Below are positions 23,810 through 36,000 of a DNA stretch of 64,000 bases, in pieces. Below the pieces are notes generated by a model that saw nothing but the letters and a program-made list of their open reading frames with translations, was not told where the DNA came from and ran no database searches. The stretch comes from Vanilla planifolia (lineage: Eukaryota > Streptophyta > Magnoliopsida > Asparagales > Orchidaceae): positions 391,501 to 455,500 of the forward strand of contig JAIUJO010000088.1 of the NCBI GenBank assembly GCA_023846275.1, read 5' to 3'. Position numbers and translations under genes: made by a program. How positions within the stretch are numbered: position 1 is the stretch's first letter; each line of letters starts with the position of its first letter.

Positions 23810-24790
23810 TGCCTAGAAGGACCTAGTATTGTGATCTCCCAGTTGAGCCCGTTAAACCTTAACTCTCTGCCACAACCATCGCTCCTTAAGTGCAGCTACC
23901 TTACAAAATGAATAAATAAGATGCCCAAACTAGATGTGCTCTAGCTCATTTAGACACACTTCAAACTCCTCAAGTTGTAAATCCTAAATATTCTTCTCCA
24001 GTTTATAATTCCAACATATTAAGTTACGCATCTCAATCTTGCTCCACCTCATCAAAGAAACAAAGGATCTACAAACTTTTGTAGAAATACTCTCCATGGG
24101 ATTCTCTCTGCTGATCTATTCCACACTTTCAACACAATACCTACAGTTTGAAGAAAGTCAAGCCAAACACTTCCAAATTAATTTCTTCTTTCAATGGCCA
24201 TCCTTTGCTTGATGTAAATCTCTATGAACAAAGAGCAATGATCTAGTCCAATGTGTGATAGATGAGATAACATAGTTTTTGAAAAAACATGGATTCCTTA
24301 AAGATTCATTAACACCCTATGAAACCTTTATAGAATTCTAGCACTTCCTCCTTTCCATTGTAACATGTATACATGTTGCCAACATATCTACAATCCATCA
24401 ACTTAAGCTCCAATTGATCACATGGAGATCTAACCAGCTCCTCCAAAGAACTACCATGCCTTCAGATAGCCCAATCGAAGGTTGCAACACTAATGTTTAG
24501 TATCTATAGAGTAGCAAATTTGCATCCTTCCTATTGAAATTTTGTACATTTGTTTCCATATGTGCCACCACTGCAATGGCATATGTTCTAACTATTTGCT
24601 ATAAATATCCTTTAGATTTCTTATACCATATTATCCAAATATTCCATAGCAATCTTGATCACTTATTTTGGTATGAAGGCCCTCAAACTTACAGCATTTT
24701 GACATGTTACCAAGCAAGCCTTAAGTTCCAACAACTTTCTCCAACTGTAGTAGTACTCAAGTACATTTAGTATTAATAGACATAAACAAC
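23810..24790 (-). pseudogene. LINE C ORF2 remnant, 5' part: linker and endonuclease
   Basis: Continuation of ORF2 past the LTR. The linker is at about 23,810-24,150 and endonuclease text at about 24,150-24,790. It runs parallel to copies E and G with matching phrases such as 'tccatcaacttaagctcc' and 'agctcctccaaagaac'. The peptide S-S-L-E-E-L is shared with copy A (8,499-8,735). Stops are frequent and the G-D-F-N region is not readable in one frame. Confidence 0.75.
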
Positions 24791-25560
24791 ACTTTCCAGC
24801 TAACCCAAAACTAATTCATCACTTCTTCACTTACCCTAGTAGCTCCCAGGACACATCATAATCACCAGCAAGCATCCCTAGGAAAAATTGCAATTTCTTT
24901 TGATGCACTCATTGAGCTTCCCAATAAGACACTCGTTTACAATAGGTATTAAGCGCATGAATCTACATATACTTCCCTCCTAAATATAGCCACTAAGATG
25001 GGCTTTCATTCGCTGAGAACCTCTATACTTCAAATCATTCATACAACTATAGGGATAGTAGTAGTTGGCATAGCCACAAAATTGTCGCCCAGCTTACAAC
25101 ATATTTTAAAATTCAGCATATTACTCGAAGTCCCCTTGACACCATATTTGCTAATGCTCTTCTGTACTTGCGTGTCATGCATTTGCCAGCTGAAAAACTC
25201 TTGGAGCATTCATACAGCAATTAACAAGAAGCAATGTATCCCTCAAGCAACTTAGAACCTAGGATTTTTAGTAGCCATGGCAATACTTATTAAAAATGCA
25301 GCAAACAAATAGTAGCTCAAGCCTAACACCACACCCTCCATGAAAACATTTGGTGAAATCCCCAACAAAACACTTTCTTTGCTTAAATTCCCTCTCACTC
25401 CAACACCAACAGCTATTCTAAGGCCTAATTAACATGCCTTATTTGTAGACATCCGGCACACAAAAATTTTTAAAAACATTAGCTCTTACACTTCCAAGAA
25501 AACAACAATTTGTGACAAGTTCAAGCTCCCATCAAACACAAATCTTACATGTTATGTAGT
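24790..25560 (-). pseudogene. LINE C inter-ORF module
   Basis: Minus-strand readings around 25,000-25,260 parallel the E/G-type inter-ORF module: a G-D-F-E-like stretch, then Y-S-C-M-N-D-L-K, compared with Y-S-Y-V-E-D-L-K-K-N in copy E. The frame 25,552-25,770 (T-Y-T-F-L-L-S-S-Q-T-A-S) matches E at 38,706-38,918 (N-Y-T-S-L-L-S-S-H-I-T-S). Protein family not recognised. Confidence 0.5.
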
Positions 25561-27541
25561 ATGCATTTGATATGTCCCCTTATTGTAAAATTTAGAATGT
25601 ACAAGCCAGTATAGCCATCTACATGCTCCTCTCAAGACACTAAGATTGTCCCCAACTTCTTGTATAACATGTTTAAAATCAATATCTCTCCATCTACAGC
25701 TTGCAGTTTGAGAACTAAGAAGAAATGTGTATGTCATCACCCCCATGTATGCCTCCATCCTACTCTTCATTCCTTGTCACATTGATGGCCTCTTCCTTAG
25801 ACATCTCCTTCAGCTGCCCCATGTTTACACCTAGGGTCCCCTGCATCATAACACCTTGCTAAAAAATTTTTTTCTCAGCCCCACCCAAGTTTGCATACTA
25901 CCTAGCTATATTCTTAAGAGTCCACACTCTCCTTAATGGTTCCCCACTTGGTGAATTGGAGACACAATTATTCCTACTTGAGTATTTCCTAGGTCTATCT
26001 TTATTTTCATGCCCACTGGTCTCTTTTTGATAGTTTAGTTCACATATAGGTTTGAAGAACCTTTGTTGTCATGCCATGGAAACCCTCCTTCTCCTTGGTT
26101 GTACAAGCATCAAAGGGCCTAACCCTTTACTTTTCCCCAAGTCATCCTCACATTGAGCACCTTGTTCCTGTTGACCACGATTACGCTGACTTGTTTACCA
26201 TTCTTGTCATTCTTGCTTACTTTAGTCCCATCCATTTCTCCTTATAGATTAGCATCATTCCTACTAATGGCACATTGCTTTACATAATGGCTAACATGGT
26301 CACATAGAAAGCACATTTGGGAGAGGCTATCATACTTAAATGTTTGGAAAGTTCCCTCCAAATATCTTCTTAGCCATATCCCCAGTTTTAATGGGTTTAG
26401 ATAAGTCCATCATCACACAAACTCTTTCATAAGATGATCATTGCAAATTAGTGGTCCACCTATCAAGTAGTATTGGTTCTCCAATAGCTTTTGCAATATG
26501 CAAAATATTCTCTGCATCTTAGTACAATAATGGGAGTGTAAGAAATCTAACCACAAAGGGGTACAACATCCAAGACATAGAGTTTAGCCTAAACTTAGGG
26601 GTCCAAACATCTAGCCTAATAGTATGCTAGCAACCTACCAAGGTACCTCAAGCTACATTGCATTTCTATCTTCTATCGATTCTAAATGCAAACAAAAACA
26701 ACCTGATAAGAGATGTAACATTCTAAAGTTTTTGAAATGGCCCCATTTATGCTATAATACCCTTGTAATAATGAAAAATAGGAAGTTACTATCACAAACC
26801 CTCTCCACTATATCAAATTGATGGAACTCCTTATGCCTACTACACATCAAATTTGACATAATGATCTCATCCTGGATAATATAATCAACCATCTTGGTAG
26901 CAACTTCTTCAACATCAATGTACGATGGCCTTTCTATAGCTACTATATTTAAGGCATGACTATCCTTTTAGCCATCGAAATATCCTTGAAGCTCACTTTG
27001 CTAGAATGTTCCCACTTTCCCTTATTATAATTCCAGTTTCTTAGACCACATCATCCATCCCTACAGCATCCAAGCTTACATTAATTTTAAGCTAATTCAT
27101 AGTTGCACTTTTTGTGGCTTCATTCACCTTGCATGGGATCACTTAGCTACTGGCCTCATTCTTCTCAACTACACATTCATTGTTCTCCAACAATGCAGCA
27201 TCCACATTCACAAATTTTTTCCTATTTTTGTTTCCCTAAAATAAGCAACGTAGTTTACCCAGACAAACATTTTTCTTCATGTATGAGTTGATCTCATCTA
27301 CATCTCAAACAATTTCAATTCTAGGGCCAACATCAATAGAAGTAGATTCTATGATAGTATCACTTGCGTTTGGCTCTACAACAACCTCTCATTCAATAAT
27401 AGAAATAGCTAACACAACATCCTTATTTCCAAAAATTGCATTATAACTACATTTGCCCACCAGCAATTTATTATACATTGGAGATACATATTTAATGCTT
27501 ATGCATTTTTTCTTACCTTTGCATGCTTTACTACCAACCAT
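25560..27541 (-). pseudogene. LINE C ORF1 remnant, zinc-knuckle protein
   Basis: The start at 27,541 gives M-V-G-S-K-A-C-K-G-K-K-K. R-V-C-V-M-M-D-L-S-K-P-I-K can be read near 26,400. The zinc knuckle at about 26,270-26,312 keeps CX2CX4HX4C (CFLCDHVSHYVKQC). The C-terminal part runs to about 25,560. Order and motifs match copies A and F. Stops and frameshifts break the frame. Confidence 0.85.
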
Positions 27542-27720
27542 CTTACCAAGGAGGTGCCACATAAAGGGCAATATTCTTGAATTTAGCCCAATATTCAAAA
27601 CCCAAGAAATGTTCTTAGGAGTAGTACTCTAAGGAAAAATTATAGAAAATAAATCTAGCATTAGTCACTTTGTCTTCAGATTCAAAAAAGTAAGGGCAAT
27701 CCTTATGCACCTATTTTACC
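27542..27720 (-). other. joint between LINE C and LINE D
   Basis: A short stretch upstream of the ORF1 start of copy C. It lacks the long 5' UTR of copies E and F and the usual 3' end of the next element. zf-RVT-like text of copy D begins by about 27,720. I infer a deletion or unequal exchange that removed the 5' UTR of C and the 3' RNase H part of D. Confidence 0.5.
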
Positions 27721-30713
27721 CAGGATAGATGTGTAATATGTTCTATAAGTTCTTTCCCAAAATATGTTTATAAATTTCTAACATTTCGCAAACCATAGCA
27801 GTCCACAACATAGTCGACCCACTTGGGTTACAACCCTTTCATGTTGATGTAAATTGGCCACCTACTTAGGGGGTGGAAAGCTAACCAATTATCATTAAGA
27901 AAGGATATCTTTTATCATTTACAATTTACTATATTGAGTTTTGTTTTGTCCACTCCAATGCTAGATCCATAATCTTGTTGGTTAGTGAAGCCTCATGTGG
28001 GATTTTTATCGTGTTTTGCTATGTGAAAAATTCTTCATAAAACATTTGAACCCACCAATCATCCTCTATTTCAAGTAAGCATCTATAATACTTGGCAATA
28101 AGAGCAACCTACCACCTTAATAATTTGTGAATACCCAATCTACTCAGCTCCTTTGGTTGGGTAGCCAACTCCCAATGAACATAATGAATAGACCAATGTG
28201 CAGCATCCCCAATCCATAAAAAACTATGCATAATCTTATCTAATTTGTTAAAAACTCCACTTGGCATCGAGCATTATCCCAAATATTAAGTAAGAATAGA
28301 CAAACTTACTGAATTAATCATCGTGATTCTCTTAGCGAGTGACGATGGTCTCACCCTCCATTTTTTTCATAAATGTATGCACCTTATCAATTATGTGGCT
28401 AAAATCCTTGCCATATAGTTTTATTAATAAAATTAGAATACCTAAGTATTTCATATTAAAAGCTTGAAGCAAATGTAACTTGCCAGTAATTTTTTTCCTA
28501 TGCTTTGGCCCCATCCCTTTACTAAATAGAACTCTTGACTTTGTGGTGCTGATAGACAAGCCTGAATGATTCTTGTAGAGCTTTAATGTTTCATTGACAA
28601 TTTTTACTACAACACATATGGTAAGGGCATAAATCATCACATCATCTATGTAAAAGAAAGTCAATAAGAAGAGGAGAATCAAGAGTACTCTTATTCCCAA
28701 TGTTTGAGTCCCACTCCACCTATTATTGCTTAAGCCATAATGAATAATCACAAATAATAGTAAATAAATATGGGGATAAAGGACATCCTTATCTTAGGAC
28801 CCTAAATGATTCAATCCAAGCTAGGTGCACCCCATTCAAAAGGATGCCAAATTTCGGTTTTCTAATGTAAGCTTCCACCCATTAATACCATCTATTAGGG
28901 AAGAGGACTTGCTTCAACATATTAGTGACAAATTTCACATTAACTGTCATATGCTTGATCCTTATCCAATTTCAATGCCATGAGACCAACGTTAGATCTG
29001 GAAGAATGCATATGTGTTGGTACTTTTTGAGCTATAAAAACATTGTTAGAGATGTTGTGACTTGGAACAAAAGCCCCATACTCCTTTGCCACAAGAGCTA
29101 TGAGAACTCTCATAAGTCTTTCTAAGAGGATTTTGGCAATAATATTGTATATAATATTACAAAAGCTGATGGGTCTGAATTGCACTAGATTGTTGGCTCC
29201 TTGAATTTTTGGAACCAGCACAACCAATGTATCCTTCCACTACTTAGGCTTGTCTGCATCAATAAAAATTTCTTAACTATCACAATGATATCCTAATGTG
29301 TGATATGATAATAACCTACAATAAACTCAGTTGAGATACCATCCATGTCATGTGCTTTGTTTCTCATTATTGACATTGCAACACTTTTAATTTCATCATT
29401 AGTAACCGTGGCTACAAAGGAGTTTCCCTACTCAACTATATTGGTTTTGAAGGGGGGAATAGATGGAATGTCTTTGGGGTCACCTTGACTACACCATTTC
29501 TTAGCAAAGAAACTTATAAAGGATTCCTTAATGAAATTATGTGAGTTGCATAATTGCCCACCTTGATTTTTCATCTAATGGATCTAATTATTTCTAAAAT
29601 TTTAGTGATAGTAGTAAGAAAGAAGTGAGTATTATGGTCCCCCACCTTGGCCCATTGAATTTTAGCTCTCTACCACCACCATGCCTCCTCTAAGGCCACT
29701 ACGTTATGATATGCCATAAAATGCTCAACCAATTAATTATTCTTCTCCTCATTAAATCTATAATTTGATGCTTTCATTTACATTTCTTGTATTGATAGTT
29801 GTAGTTTCCTATGCTTTACATGAATATTACCAATTTTGGTTTTACTCCACCTTCTCAATGCAACCATAGCCCTTCGAAATTTTGTTGATAAATAAGTTAT
29901 TTTGTCCCCTCCTACAGATCTATGCCATTCTCCATGAACAAGTTTTGTAGTCTTGGGGAATGTGAGCCACACATTTTTAAATTGCAATCTTTTATCAATC
30001 TTATTGAACATCTTTTTTATAAGATGATCAACATGGGCCAATGATCCAAGCCAATTTGGGGGAGGTAACATTAGTGTTGGCAATGGCTCTTAATCCCATT
30101 TCATTAAGAAAGGCCATATCAAAACCACTCCTAAATCCTTGCATTTATAGCTTTGTTGTTGCACCAAGTATATCTATTTCTTATGAAACTAAGGTTAGTA
30201 ATCTCTATTTCCTACAAGAAATAGATAAATTCCTGTTGTCCTTGGACTATGAGAACTTTTTCCCACAATTTTTTCCTCCTGCAACAGAAGTACATTAAAC
30301 TCCCTTGTAATCATAAGAGGCTCTGAGCACTCAACACTATTTCTAATGCAGTTCCAAACAGCTCTACACTTTGTATGATCCTTCGAAGCATAAAAACTAA
30401 GCATCCCGATGTCTTGATAGTATTACTTCTCTCATAAAAGCAAATCATCTACTATTAGGAATAGGTGATATCAATCAATATCCAATCCTTCCACATCAGA
30501 ACAATCACTCCTGAAAACCATGTTGCAGGTTGAGTATGAAACTTACATTTTTTCCCCCAACAACTTGTTCACAAGGCTTTTGTCAAACTTCCTAACTCTT
30601 GTTTCTAACAACACTACCATTGCAACATTATGTTCTCTAATAATACACTGTAAATAACCATTTGATTTGTTTCCTTGAATGCCTCTAATGTTTCGAACAT
30701 TCAATGACAACAT
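27716..30713 (-). pseudogene. LINE D ORF2 remnant: endonuclease, linker, RT, part of zf-RVT
   Basis: The start at 30,713 gives M-L-S-L-N-V-R-N-I-R-G-I, with V-V-L-L-E-T-R-V downstream. That is the N-terminal endonuclease signature with its catalytic glutamate. Frame 30,195-30,404 has Y-A-S-K-D-H-T-K and R-E-F-N-V-L-L, a decayed G-D-F-N. Frame 29,778-30,083 has H-V-D-H-L-I, the endonuclease S-D-H site, then the linker. RT frame 28,940-29,227 reads F-R-P-I-S-F-C-N-I and Y-G-A-F-V-P-S. Frame 28,332-28,751 carries F-F-Y-I-D-D-V-M-I-Y-A, a YXDD active site. A stop interrupts the L-R-x-G-C-P-L-S-P-Y-L-F motif. Confidence 0.9.
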
Positions 30714-30719
30714 GATGTT

Positions 30720-33038
30720 AGTTAAAATGAGATAAATGTGTACACTACTCTACCAAGCACTAAACACATCTGATTTGTGAAATTCTACAATAATAGCAAA
30801 TGAACTGATGTTGTTCACTACACGAATCACTGACCTTTTTGACGTTGTTTCTAGGCACCAAATGAGTAGCCATCTCAATTGGACAACACTTTTCTTCCTA
30901 GTGTAGTTCCTTAACCTTCCTATTATTGTAGTTGTTATTGCTACTTTTACTGCTATAGTTGCTATAGCAAGACAACACGCATGTTGTTCATAATTCCCCT
31001 CACTACTATTTGCACCACCATATAGTCATCCACGAGTACCCACATTCTTCCAATGGTTTTTTATAATGTTTACACCATTCATATTATATGATTGCTTGAA
31101 CTTTTGGCCCATCCAATACTAGTAGAAGCTATAGATTTAACAACGTGATCCTATAGGTAATCAAATAGTAATGGTTGCAAATGTCTTTAGCATTTGTTCT
31201 CTCCACACCGAACCCATAACATACTTTACATCCAAATATACCTTAGTATTATGATTGTTATCACCAACAGTTAATGTCTCCTTTAGATTTTGAAACTTAG
31301 TATGCTTTGCCCATTCTACCCACTCACAAGATTCACCTGAGACTTCCACATTTTTATGGTTTTTAAGCACACATGATTACACTCTTTGCCCCTCAAGTTG
31401 TTCATGGTGTAGTAATTATCATTTAAGCATACGAAATTCACACACATTTAGTAGCAATGAGGAGAAATAGTGGCTGCACTAGAAATTGCTACTACTACTG
31501 TAATTACCACTAAAGCAGCTTCTATTGTATTTTGTTGTTGTAATAGGCCTAAAAAAACATTACCAAAGAACCCTCCAAACATTCTTATTGTTATTGATAT
31601 TGGCACCATCAAACAGCCATCAATAAGTACCCACATTCTCCTAGTGTAATATTTCTACTAGCTATATAATCTACTTGCTTGAACTTTTTCCCCTTCTAGA
31701 AATAGCATAACTATGATACAATTTTAATTCCCTATAGGTAATCACATAGAAATGCTTGCAACTGCCTACAACATTCATTCTTGACACATAGTAGCTCACA
31801 GCAACCTTCACCTCCCAATATACCCAGGTTTCATATTTTCTTTCTTCAATAATAAAGGTCTCTTCTTTAGCATTTTGAGACTTAGTATACTTTAGCCATT
31901 CTTTTAACTTGCCAAATTCAGTTGAAGCTCCTAACGTTTTCATGATTTTTTAGTACACATGCTTATAATCTTTGCCTCATTGATCTTTCATGATGTAGTA
32001 AAAATCATCTATGCATAGCAATTTTGCACTCTTACAATAGTAGTGATGAGAAATAATAGTTGTAACAGAATTTGGTGTTGTTATTACAGATATTACTATT
32101 ATAGTTGTTGCAATAGGCTACCAACCATAGTCCCAAGATTCTCCCCATCCAAACTAAGCACAACTATATTTACTTCGGATTCCCAATAGAAATATAAGTA
32201 TACCCATCATAGCTTCCAACATAGAGTGACTAACGAGCAAGTTAGCTACATTGCTGCCAAGACTACAGCATATTTGAAACTTTAAGTGCACTGCTAGTGC
32301 TAACCCTGCACCTACCTCTAAAATATACTCTTTTGACAATTATATAATAGCTACCACGAAGCTATGCATCTCCCTAGCACCACTTCACCCAATATTTTTA
32401 GTAAATCTTATGCACAATTAAATTACTTCGCCTATAAGCATCGATTACACCTAAATTGCTACACTCCCTAGCTCTTAAACTTCCAGGAGATAACAATTTA
32501 CAATAGAATTATGCTCCCAACTTGCCCAACATCTATAGCTACCTAAAATTACTACATTCACTAGCACCTGTCGCAACATTCACTTTTGTACTTTTTAGAA
32601 ATTCCCATCTTTTCCAGCTTTTGCACATCAAAATAACCCCTTCCTCACTGTGTACTTTAGTATGTTCAAGCCAGTAATTCTATTCATACATTCTTCTTGT
32701 GACGCCGACGATCTCCCTAAATTCTGTGTCACTTGATAACATAACTTCCTCCCCTATTTTTATTTTGTTCATTAATAGTAAGTATATAATTCCCCTCCTA
32801 TTAATCTACATTATAGTAGTTATTAAGTTTAGCACACTTTCTCCACCCCGTCTTACGACTACATTGAGAATTGGAACTAGCATTCCAAAACTCGTAGTGG
32901 GCTTCCTTGCCATTATGCTTGAAAGTTTAACCAATTGTCCTCTTTTATCTATTTTTATTGGCCAATCTCTCCCATAGATCTTCATTTTATATCCCAGTTG
33001 ATCAATTTTTATTTTAATTACATTCACTCTTCCTTGAA
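30720..33038 (-). pseudogene. LINE D inter-ORF module with two direct copies
   Basis: A protein-like region upstream of ORF2. Two diverged copies, about 580 bp apart (about 31,000-31,580 and 31,581-32,115), give similar peptides on the minus strand. Shared signatures are E-W-x-K-(H/Y)-T-K, N-x-K-E, (W)-V-Y-x-(D/E)-V-K and, in the second copy, C-K-H-F-Y-V-I-T-Y-R-E-L-K-L-Y-H. An N-terminal C/H-containing stretch (V-C-L-N-D-N-Y-Y-T-M-N-N) precedes each. From 32,115 to 33,038 the text parallels copy F up to about 47,030. No known family is recognised. This may be a third ORF or an ORF1 extension. Confidence 0.55.
31000..32115 (-). repeat. 580-bp direct duplication in LINE D
   Basis: Anchors repeat at a near-constant offset: 'gtacccacattct' at 31,036 and 31,627, 'ataggtaatca' at 31,154 and 31,734, 'acttagtat' near 31,305 and 31,880. 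The copies are strongly diverged. Copy F has the same duplication, so it arose before D and F separated. Confidence 0.85.
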
Positions 33039-33099
33039 AATATATTTATGGCTACAGCCTACAAAAGGTCTTTAATGGAGGGCCGAACAGAAAGTCCAA

Positions 33100-36000
33100 A
33101 AATAATAACATCAAAAGAGGTTTAGGAAGGGGCATATCCCAGTACCAAGTAAAATCAAGAAAATGCGCATGGTGCACCGCCTAATCTACAGGACTATTGC
33201 TTTGCGTATAAATATGGGACAATGTAAAGGCATCAATGTTGCGAGCGTACATGAGAGCATCCCTATATCTACCTCCACATGAAGGGTGCCACAGAAGATT
33301 ACCAACCTTTTGTATTACCATAATAAAATCCTTCTGGATCTCGACAGCATGAAAGGCCAAGAACTTTCACCTGAGCAAACTAAAAGCCTCCAATATGGCA
33401 TGAACCTCCATAGCAATGCTCTTCTGACAGTATACACTTCTTCCTATAACAAAAGTTGCACTCCTTGATGTCTATACTACAATCCCCAAACCCACAACAT
33501 CACCACAAATAGCCACATCATAATTAATTTTAGCCAATCAATTTGGAGGAGCCCAAATTGAAGCTACATTCAACCCATGTGAGTTGTGTGGACTGTCGCA
33601 TGACATGGATGAATCCAAATTGCAATGTTTGAGAGCAGACCCCATATCTTATTGAATCTTCCTCACAAAAAAACATTTTTCATTAATTGCTCATATTGTT
33701 TGTCTACTTCATCATGTCACCATGCTTCATATTTTTTGACTCCATGCTATTGTAAACATTCTGTAATTTCATCACATTGCTACTATTGCTACTACAACTC
33801 AGTTCAAGTATGTAGTGGCCTCCTTCTTACAATGCAAATCCAAATTTTCCCTTACCTTCCAGTAATCACACAGCAAATAATACATTCTTTTAGCATCTTT
33901 GCATCCCTAAATGCATCTGTCACACTTCGTAATTCTCCTTTTGACCAACCATGCAGTAGTAAGAATGTAATTTTTAATTGATCTCCAAATGAAGAGCTTG
34001 AACCTAGGCAGCACCTTGAGCTTCCAAATCCAGCCATGCTTACAGTAACTCATGAGTCCCCAGTATTATCCAAAATCACAGTATGAATCATCCTGGAGTA
34101 GAGGCTAGAATTATTCACTTCCATGGTTTTGGTTTGCAGTGGAAGCAGTTGGTCCTTACTTCCATCCAATGCCCAAGGGAGATGCAGCACCCTACCAAGC
34201 AGCAAATCATTTGCCTAAGCCTTGACTCTATAGACAACTCACTTCAAATGCTTAATGATGCATTCCTGTACTTTATTCAAACACTCACCTCCATATTTAT
34301 GTGCATTGGCCAGCACTAAATTTGAAGAAATCCAAGCCAATTGTCTTTGGAAAAATACACATTGATGCCATCTCTAATTCTTCACACAAAATTGGAAACA
34401 ACCCATGACATTGCATCCTTGATGAGTTTACAAGCTTGCGATGCGCCTCATGGAACGCCCTCTATCTTTCCTCCAACAAATATTTCCTCCTCATCACCTC
34501 CACTCACACACAATCCTCTCTTTCTAAAATCCTCCTACATTGCCTCATAATCAAAGCACATAGCAAAATAGTAAGGTCATGGATGCCCAATCCTTCCTTC
34601 TCCTTTGACAGTGTGATGGATCTCCAGTTTGCATAGTGCATGGCATGGCCATCATTTACATTACACCATAAATAGCTTTTAAAAAGCTTTTCCAACTCAT
34701 TTATCAACCCTTTCGGCACCACACAATGGGTAAAATAGAAATTTGGAATGGCTGTCAACATCGAATTGATCATGACAATCCTACTTGCCAAAGATAATGG
34801 CAAAATTTTCTATTTTTCAACCTATTCTTCCACTCTTTGAATTATAAAATTCAAATCTCCCTTACTTTGCAAATTTGTCAAAATAAGAATCCCTAAATAA
34901 TTGAAAATTTTTGCCTGAGTCATATGAACTTTTCTAGCTACAAATGTTTTTCTTTTGCCCATAATTCTCTTACTAAAATAGACTCTAGATTTGACAAGAC
35001 TTACCCTCTATCCTAAATGCTTCTTGTATTCCTCCATAATCTGTCGCATAGACTAGCAACAACACATGTAGCAAGTGCATATAAAATCACATCATCAAAA
35101 AATAACAAGTAGGCAATGATTAGGGAGGATGGCCTATAATGAAACCATATTACTATCATAATTTCATGCTTCATATTGAGCCAAGAAAAAATTCAGATAT
35201 AATGGTAAAAAAATAAGGTGACAACAGGAACCCTTGCCTCTAGGCACTAGTGGCCTCTATCCATGGGAGTTTGAACCTATTTAGTAACACCCCAAAGCCA
35301 TAGATATGAAATACAGGCATTCCCCCACTTAAATCATAATAAAGAAAAGCCCAAAATATCATCATATTAATAAAAAACTACCATCTCACCTTATTATGTG
35401 CTTGTTCTATATCCAACTTGATTGCTATAAGACCCTCTCTAGATGTAAAAGTGTGCATTTGGGTTGTCACATCTTAATCAATAAAAATATTATTCGAGAT
35501 AGATTTCTTAATACAAATGCACCTAGTTCCTTTGTAATGAGTTCAAGTAATACTTTCTTTAGTCCTGCCATCAAGATCTTTGCCATAATTTAATATATAA
35601 CAATACAAAAGCTTATGGACCTAAGCTATTTTGGCCTATCTATGCCTCACACTTTTTAAGAATGAGAATAATGAGAGTATCCTTCCAAACTTTTGGAATT
35701 TATCTATAATGAAAAAAGTGCAGCACAGCTCCCACAGTATCACCCTAAGTAATAGGCTAGTATCCATGCACAAACTCTATTATGACCTCATCCAACCCTG
35801 GTTCCTTATTCTATCTAATTGATCTAATAGCACTTTTGACATCTTCTATAGTAACTTGCATAATAAGCATTCCCTCCTATTCCCTATCAATGCATTTCTA
35901 TAGTTGGTAATGCAATGGAGGATGATACACATCATTCTTGCGCCACTTCTCCAAAATGGATAACCAACAAATACTTTATATTCTTTGTAGAGCTAACCAG

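Larger units (their letters stand above)
18975..27715 (-). mobile_element. LINE copy C, nearly full structure, interrupted by a solo LTR
   Basis: The minus-strand LINE starts with the family 3' end ('ataatatataaatggtcaagg') at about 18,975. It contains RNase H, zf-RVT, RT, linker, endonuclease, inter-ORF module and ORF1 starting at 27,541. Solo LTR 2 (21,996-23,804) splits the linker. The 5' UTR is short, and the joint to copy D, somewhere between 27,600 and 27,720, is not the standard 5'-end/3'-end junction. This copy keeps the best RT motifs in the window. Confidence 0.9.
27716..33038 (-). mobile_element. LINE copy D, truncated at both ends
   Basis: Minus-strand LINE of a second subfamily shared with copy F. 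It contains the zf-RVT/RT C-terminal part, RT, linker, endonuclease (start codon at 30,713) and a long inter-ORF module with a direct duplication. RNase H is missing on the left and ORF1 on the right. The right edge at about 33,038 meets the 3' end of copy E. The homologous text in copy F continues past that point (about 47,000) into ORF1. Confidence 0.88.
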
